Positions 60,331 to 64,000 of a stretch of DNA of 64,000 nt are shown here, one piece after another. The stretch is taken from the NCBI RefSeq assembly GCF_049800955.1, contig NZ_JBNAGA010000002.1, forward strand, positions 434,001 through 498,000, read 5' to 3'. The notes beneath the pieces were generated by a model. That model made no database searches. It was not told the origin of the DNA and worked only from the letters and a program-made list of their open reading frames with translations. The translations under genes were made by a program, and so were the position numbers. The number at the start of each line of letters is the position of its first letter. Position 1 is the first letter of the stretch. The stretch is from JAKVBH01 sp049800955. GTDB lineage: Bacteria; Pseudomonadota; Alphaproteobacteria; Rhodobacterales; Rhodobacteraceae.

Positions 60331-61981
60331 CGCTCACAGCATTCGAAATGCGTTGGGCATCAGCCCGGGGCAGGGGGAGGTAAGGCGCATCCATGATGCT
60401 GGCCAATTGGCGCAGCGCAGGTGTTGGCCTGTTGCCGGTATCCAGCATGATCGCAGGCAAGGTCACCGCGCGCAGGCAGCGGCCCATTTGCTCGGCGTCC
60501 TCGCCCGCTTGCGCGCGGTTGGCTGTGCCATCGAGGGCGATATTCGCGCGGCCATCCGTGAGGACCGCAACGGTGGGCGACAGGCCCTTGCCTCTGCTTT
60601 GCAGGCCAAGATCAAGCGCGGTTCGCAATCCCGCGGCCAGCGGTGTGCCGCCGCCACCGGGAAGCCCGGCCAACCTGCGCTTCGTTTGCACGAGCGACCG
60701 TGTCGGGGGCAGTAAAAGCTCAGCATGCTCGCCGCGAAACGACACAAGCGCGACGTGGTCACGACGGGAATAGGCTTCTGCGAGCAGCAGCTCGACAGCG
60801 CCTTTTGCCTCGCCGAGCCGGGCCATTGCGGAGGAGCCAGACGCATCTACCGCAAAAATCAAAAGCCGGTCTGACCGCTCTTCAAACCGTTTGATGCGAA
60901 TGTCCGATGGCCGGATGTGCAGCCCCGTCTTGCCTGGCACTGACTTGGCGCGGATGGCTTGCCAGGGCGCGGCGGCCCGAAGCGTCGCGACCAGATCAAT
61001 CCGCGCGCGCCCATCCAGCCGCCCTGGGCGCGATGGCAAAGGCCGCCCGCGCCGATTGCCTTTCTTGCGATGACCTGCGCCGCCCGCACCTTTGGCCGCA
61101 GAACCGGACTTTTGCGTGATCTGATCGAGCAATCCATCAGGCAGCAGCGCTTTGACCGCGTCAATCAGCATCTCTTGCGGGATTTCATCAGTATGCGTGG
61201 TGTCATCCTCTGCGCCGTCGGCGTGATCTTCGCTGGGCGGAGGCACGTCGTCATCAAGTGCGTCTTCAGCCGTGTCGTCCTGAGGCATGCATGTCGCGCG
61301 GTGCGGGTAGACCAATGTGGCTGCTGTTTCCAGATCGTTTGCGGTCAGCTGCGTGCGACTGTCTCGTTGAGCCAGCGTCGTGGCCGCTCCGAGAGCGAGC
61401 AGAGGCGCGCGCAGGGAATCAATGCCGAAACGGGCGGCGAGGGCGGTGAGCGATGTGATTGCATCAGGCAGCGCCGCGTCTGTCGTATTGGCCTCTTCGT
61501 CGGGCGCGGGAGCGGACATGTCAGCGAGCGTGATATCGGTCAGATCGATGTGAAAAGCGAGGCGTTCGGCCAAAGGAGGCGGGCAGCGCTCATCGCTTTC
61601 AACACCTTCATCCAGCGCAATCAGGCAGTGGCCACGATCCTGATCCAGCAGCTGGGCCAAGCGCGCGGCCAGATCATTTGGGCATCTCTCGGCCATTGTC
61701 AGAACGAGCGCGCAGGGCGTTGCGGCCAGACCTTCGGTTCGAACAACGTGTCCCGCAGCCAGCGTCGCGGCAAGATCGATCCCGCCGAAGAGCTGTTCGT
61801 CAGGCAGGCTGGGATGAACCTTGCGAATGTTCAGCGATGTGGCGGCTAGGCGCGCGAGGAACGCGTCGCGCACAGGCCCCGAGCGGGCGCGCAGCACAAG
61901 CCCCTTCAGACGCCCGGGTGACCGCGCGATCAGGTCCAGTGCCAAACAGGCTTGCTGCCAGCGCAGCGCGCCGTCGTTCAT
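60317..61981 (-). CDS. bchD: Magnesium chelatase subunit D
   Basis: 554-aa subunit of the chelatase that inserts Mg2+ into protoporphyrin IX, the first committed step to bacteriochlorophyll. An AAA-like N-terminal half (degenerate, no Walker A) is followed by a highly acidic linker (about 235-275, with DDDVPPPSEDHADGAEDD) and a C-terminal vWA domain. The vWA metal site is VDASGSSAMARLGEAKGAVELLL (near 392-414), DxSxS intact. The family's RGGRP-like basic stretch (GNRRGRPLPSRPG) sits between them. It overlaps bchI by 4 bp. Confidence 0.96.
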   Translation of the reverse strand: MNDGALRWQQACLALDLIARSPGRLKGLVLRARSGPVRDAFLARLAATSLNIRKVHPSLPDEQLFGGIDLAATLAAGHVVRTEGLAATPCALVLTMAERCPNDLAARLAQLLDQDRGHCLIALDEGVESDERCPPPLAERLAFHIDLTDITLADMSAPAPDEEANTTDAALPDAITSLTALAARFGIDSLRAPLLALGAATTLAQRDSRTQLTANDLETAATLVYPHRATCMPQDDTAEDALDDDVPPPSEDHADGAEDDTTHTDEIPQEMLIDAVKALLPDGLLDQITQKSGSAAKGAGGAGHRKKGNRRGRPLPSRPGRLDGRARIDLVATLRAAAPWQAIRAKSVPGKTGLHIRPSDIRIKRFEERSDRLLIFAVDASGSSAMARLGEAKGAVELLLAEAYSRRDHVALVSFRGEHAELLLPPTRSLVQTKRRLAGLPGGGGTPLAAGLRTALDLGLQSRGKGLSPTVAVLTDGRANIALDGTANRAQAGEDAEQMGRCLRAVTLPAIMLDTGNRPTPALRQLASIMDAPYLPLPRADAQRISNAVSDALA

Positions 61982-62982
61982 GCCAATACCTTCTCCACTG
62001 TGCGGCCCACGCGGACGCTTGATCCTGCCTCATCCAACGGATCACGGCGCAGTCTGTGCGACAATGCCGAGGGCGCGATAGCGCGCAAATGATCCCGGGT
62101 GACGACGTTCTTGCCTTCATAGGCGGCCAGAGCGCGCGCTGTGCGCAGCAAGGTCAGCTCTCCGCGCAATCCGTCTGAGCCGAGTGCCAGACAAAGAGTT
62201 GCCGCAGAGCGCAGGACATCTTCCGGCGTCTCCATCTCTTTGAGAAGCGCACGCCCCTTGAGAATTTGATCGCGCACCTTGGCGTCCTCTGCCTGCCAGT
62301 GGTCGAGGAATGTCGCGGTATCGGTCTCGAAAGCATCTCGCCTGCGGATCACCTCGATGCGTTCCTCGATATCGGTGGGTGAGCGCACTTCGACGGACAG
62401 GCCAAACCGATCCAGCAATTGCGGGCGCAGCTCGCCCTCCTCCGGGTTGCCAGACCCGACAAGCACAAAGCGCGCCGGATGGCGAATGGAGAGACCTTCG
62501 CGCTCGACAACATTTTCGCCCGATTGCGCGACGTCGAGCAACAGATCGACAATATGATCTTCCAGCAGGTTGACCTCGTCGATGTAGAGATACCCCCGGT
62601 TGGCACGCGCCAGCAGTCCAGGCTCAAAGGCTTTTTCGCCGCGCGTTAGGGCGCGTTCGATATCGAGTGCACCGACAACGCGATCTTCGGTCGCCCCAAG
62701 GGGCAGATCGATCACGGGTGTGGAGCGTGTCTCAAGGTGGGTTTGCGTGACCTCGGCCCATTCAGGCACGTCCGCGAGTTCTGCGGAATTGCAGGGGCAC
62801 CCGATGACGACCTCGATCTCGGGAAGCAACGCCGCAAGTGCGCGGACCGCCGTGGATTTGCCGGTGCCGCGATCGCCAAAAACGAGGACGCCCCCGATGC
62901 CGGGGTCAATTGCCGTCAGAACCATCGCCTGCTTCATTTCAGCTTGGCCAACAATGGCAGAGAAGGGGAAAGGCGTTTTCAT
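61978..62982 (-). CDS. bchI: Magnesium chelatase subunit I (AAA+ ATPase)
   Basis: 334-aa AAA+ motor of Mg-chelatase. The N-terminus FPFSAIVGQAEMKQAMVLTAIDP is diagnostic. Walker A GDRGTGKST is at 36-44, Walker B LYIDEVNLLEDHIVD near 135-150, and LVGSGNPEEGELRPQLLDRF carries the sensor and arginine-finger region. The start at 62982 overlaps the crtA stop by 4 bp; longer starts read into crtA. It forms a ring with BchD and works with BchH (outside the window). Confidence 0.97.
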   Translation of the reverse strand: MKTPFPFSAIVGQAEMKQAMVLTAIDPGIGGVLVFGDRGTGKSTAVRALAALLPEIEVVIGCPCNSAELADVPEWAEVTQTHLETRSTPVIDLPLGATEDRVVGALDIERALTRGEKAFEPGLLARANRGYLYIDEVNLLEDHIVDLLLDVAQSGENVVEREGLSIRHPARFVLVGSGNPEEGELRPQLLDRFGLSVEVRSPTDIEERIEVIRRRDAFETDTATFLDHWQAEDAKVRDQILKGRALLKEMETPEDVLRSAATLCLALGSDGLRGELTLLRTARALAAYEGKNVVTRDHLRAIAPSALSHRLRRDPLDEAGSSVRVGRTVEKVLA

Positions 62983-63683
62983 GGGCGTTCCAATCGGGTC
63001 AGCGGGGAGGTTCCCCCCCATGAGCCTGCATCGCCAAGGACGGCAAAGCGGGCATAGAGTTCTTCGCGAAACCAATCACCCTCGCGCACGGCGCGAATGG
63101 CTTGGGCGTGGGGGCCATCTTTGCGGGCAAAGTCGGCCATGGAGGACGTGTCGGGCCAGATCGAAAAGGTGACCTGATGCAACAAGGGCACTTCGCCGAT
63201 GCCAATCTTGAAGGCCACATTGCGGTCATTGCCGATCACGGCAGAAATATCGGGGACACGGCGCCAGAATTGCAAAGCGACCGAAGGTTTGACGGTTGCG
63301 CGGGTCAACGCGGCCAAGGGGCCGGGCTGCGACTTCATTGAAGCTTCAAAAGGTTCGGTACCACTCCAGACCCCGCGCGCCGATGTGGCCGACAGAAAGA
63401 TCGTCCAATGTTCGGATGCGCGCCGCATGTAGCGTTGATAGATGGCGGCGTTCTGGGTTTGCTCCCGTGCGGTGTCTTCATCGTCCCATGTGGCCAGAAT
63501 GGCATAGACGCCGGTGTTGGGCACTGGTGTAAACCCTTCGCCTGTCCCCGATCCGCACAGCTTCCAAAAGCCTATGCCTGGCACTTTGGGCATAGCGACG
63601 CGGCCTGCGCCCATCATGGCCAGCGCCCAGAGGCGGTTGGTCCAACCGTTGAAGCGGAAGAATGATATTGAGACAATTTGCAT
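62979..63683 (-). CDS. crtA: Spheroidene monooxygenase
   Basis: 234-aa enzyme adding the keto group to spheroidene to make spheroidenone, the carotenoid made under oxygen. It begins MQIVSISFFRFNG and contains GFWKLCGSGTGEGFTPVPN and WTIFLSATSARGVWSGTEPF, both characteristic of CrtA. It opens the bchI-bchD-bchO transcript with a 4-bp overlap, the arrangement known from Rhodobacter. The start at 63683 has GGGAA upstream and is where family homology begins. Confidence 0.94.
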   Translation of the reverse strand: MQIVSISFFRFNGWTNRLWALAMMGAGRVAMPKVPGIGFWKLCGSGTGEGFTPVPNTGVYAILATWDDEDTAREQTQNAAIYQRYMRRASEHWTIFLSATSARGVWSGTEPFEASMKSQPGPLAALTRATVKPSVALQFWRRVPDISAVIGNDRNVAFKIGIGEVPLLHQVTFSIWPDTSSMADFARKDGPHAQAIRAVREGDWFREELYARFAVLGDAGSWGGTSPLTRLERP

Positions 63684-63756
63684 GCGGTCGTTCCCGAGAC
63701 TCAGACCCGATTGGCATTCGGGCCACGACAAAAGTAAATGATGTTCTAGGTATGAT

Positions 63757-63774
63757 TGTCAACTAAACTAGACA
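63757..63774. promoter_or_regulatory. CrtJ/PpsR-type repressor box between crtA and crtI
   Basis: TGT-caactaaactag-ACA is an exact TGT-N12-ACA site, the target of the aerobic photosynthesis repressor PpsR/CrtJ. It lies in the 107-bp divergent promoter region. A TTGACA hexamer for crtA (reverse strand, 63757-63762) is inside the box, fitting direct promoter blocking. A second tandem box was not seen. Confidence 0.6.
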
Positions 63775-63790
63775 TGCTAAGGTTGACAGT

Positions 63791-64000
63791 ATGACACGTG
63801 TAGACCCCACACTCCCCGCCCAGGCGCGTAAAGCCACCGCTCCTCATGCTCTCGTAATTGGTGCTGGACTAGGGGGCCTTGCCTCCGCCATGCGCCTCGG
63901 AGCCATGGGCTATCGCATTACGATCATTGATAAACTTGACGTGCCCGGTGGGCGCGGCTCCTGCCTTCGCAAGGACGGCTACCGGTTCGATCTGGGCCCA
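63791..64000 (+). CDS. crtI: Phytoene desaturase CrtI (N-terminal part, cut by window edge)
   Basis: First 70 residues of CrtI, which desaturates phytoene to neurosporene or lycopene for carotenoid synthesis. The FAD-binding Rossmann motif LVIGAGLGGLASAMRLGAMG (21-40) is followed by the ID-K-L-D acidic strand and GGRGSCLRKDGYRFDLGP, the conserved CrtI substrate/FAD contact. AAGG lies 9 bases before the ATG. It is divergent from crtA; crtB is expected next, outside the window. Confidence 0.95.
   Translation, partial: MTRVDPTLPAQARKATAPHALVIGAGLGGLASAMRLGAMGYRITIIDKLDVPGGRGSCLRKDGYRFDLGP

Noticed and set aside
1..64000. Mobile island or prophage carrying the sulfosugar locus
   Set aside because: No integrase, transposase, tRNA attachment site or flanking repeat was seen, and base composition and overlap style do not differ from the neighbours by eye.

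Overview
The window reads as a chromosomal segment of a Roseobacter-group alphaproteobacterium (Rhodobacterales) able to carry out aerobic anoxygenic photosynthesis. Three things support this. The right edge enters a bacteriochlorophyll/carotenoid cluster (bchO-bchD-bchI-crtA, then crtI running off the end), and crtA implies spheroidenone-type carotenoids. The gene styles are typical of marine Rhodobacteraceae (NaChBac-type sodium channel, MaeB with a phosphotransacetylase-like tail, the MoxR/DUF58/DUF4159 operon). The sequence is GC-rich, densely coding and full of 4-bp start/stop overlaps. No rRNA, tRNA, insertion sequence or CRISPR array was seen, and no stretch over 300 bp lacks a gene.

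Left part (1-7.0 kb): housekeeping genes. These are mutS (cut by the edge), malic enzyme maeB, a PfkB-family sugar kinase, an exported MsrA, a sulfotransferase-like protein and argG.

7.0-16.4 kb: the most distinctive block, a sulfoquinovose monooxygenase-type (sulfo-SMO) catabolic locus. It holds an SsuD-like flavin monooxygenase, an aldo-keto reductase, a flavin reductase and a complete CUT1 sugar ABC transporter. Divergent to these lie a GntR/UTRA regulator and a Gfo/Idh/MocA-fold protein. No GH31 sulfoquinovosidase is visible. The Gfo/Idh/MocA protein is therefore the natural candidate for the glycoside-opening step, as an NAD+-dependent sulfoquinovosidase. The proposed route is: import of sulfoquinovosyl glycerol, hydrolysis to sulfoquinovose, oxidative desulfonation to 6-dehydroglucose plus sulfite, and reduction to glucose.

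16.4-34.5 kb: a 4'-phosphopantetheinyl transferase, threonine dehydratase, an Hpt protein facing a response regulator/PP2C phosphatase, two Nudix hydrolases, Hsp33, CCA-adding enzyme, a LysE-type exporter, two tandem ABC exporters preceded by a possible 11-codon leader peptide, an rRNA/tRNA uracil methyltransferase, a voltage-gated Na+ channel, an L,D-transpeptidase lipoprotein, a 58-aa zf-CHCC protein and polA.

34.6-50.2 kb: a Hyi-like isomerase with a DUF1285 protein, the MoxR-DUF58-DUF4159-vWA operon, MarR-nitrilase-glutaredoxin-ComF, a SAM methyltransferase, hemH with a strong terminator, small exported proteins, a CAP-domain lipoprotein, Hsp20 and a secreted trypsin-like protease.

50.2-64 kb: the glycolate oxidase genes glcD-glcE-glcF, a DUF599 protein, a D-lyxose isomerase-like cupin, an unusually short orphan Tat-exported solute-binding protein, prolyl iminopeptidase, ubiG, a small cytochrome c that could serve photosynthetic electron transfer, and the photosynthesis genes. 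A CrtJ/PpsR-type TGT-N12-ACA box lies between crtA and crtI.
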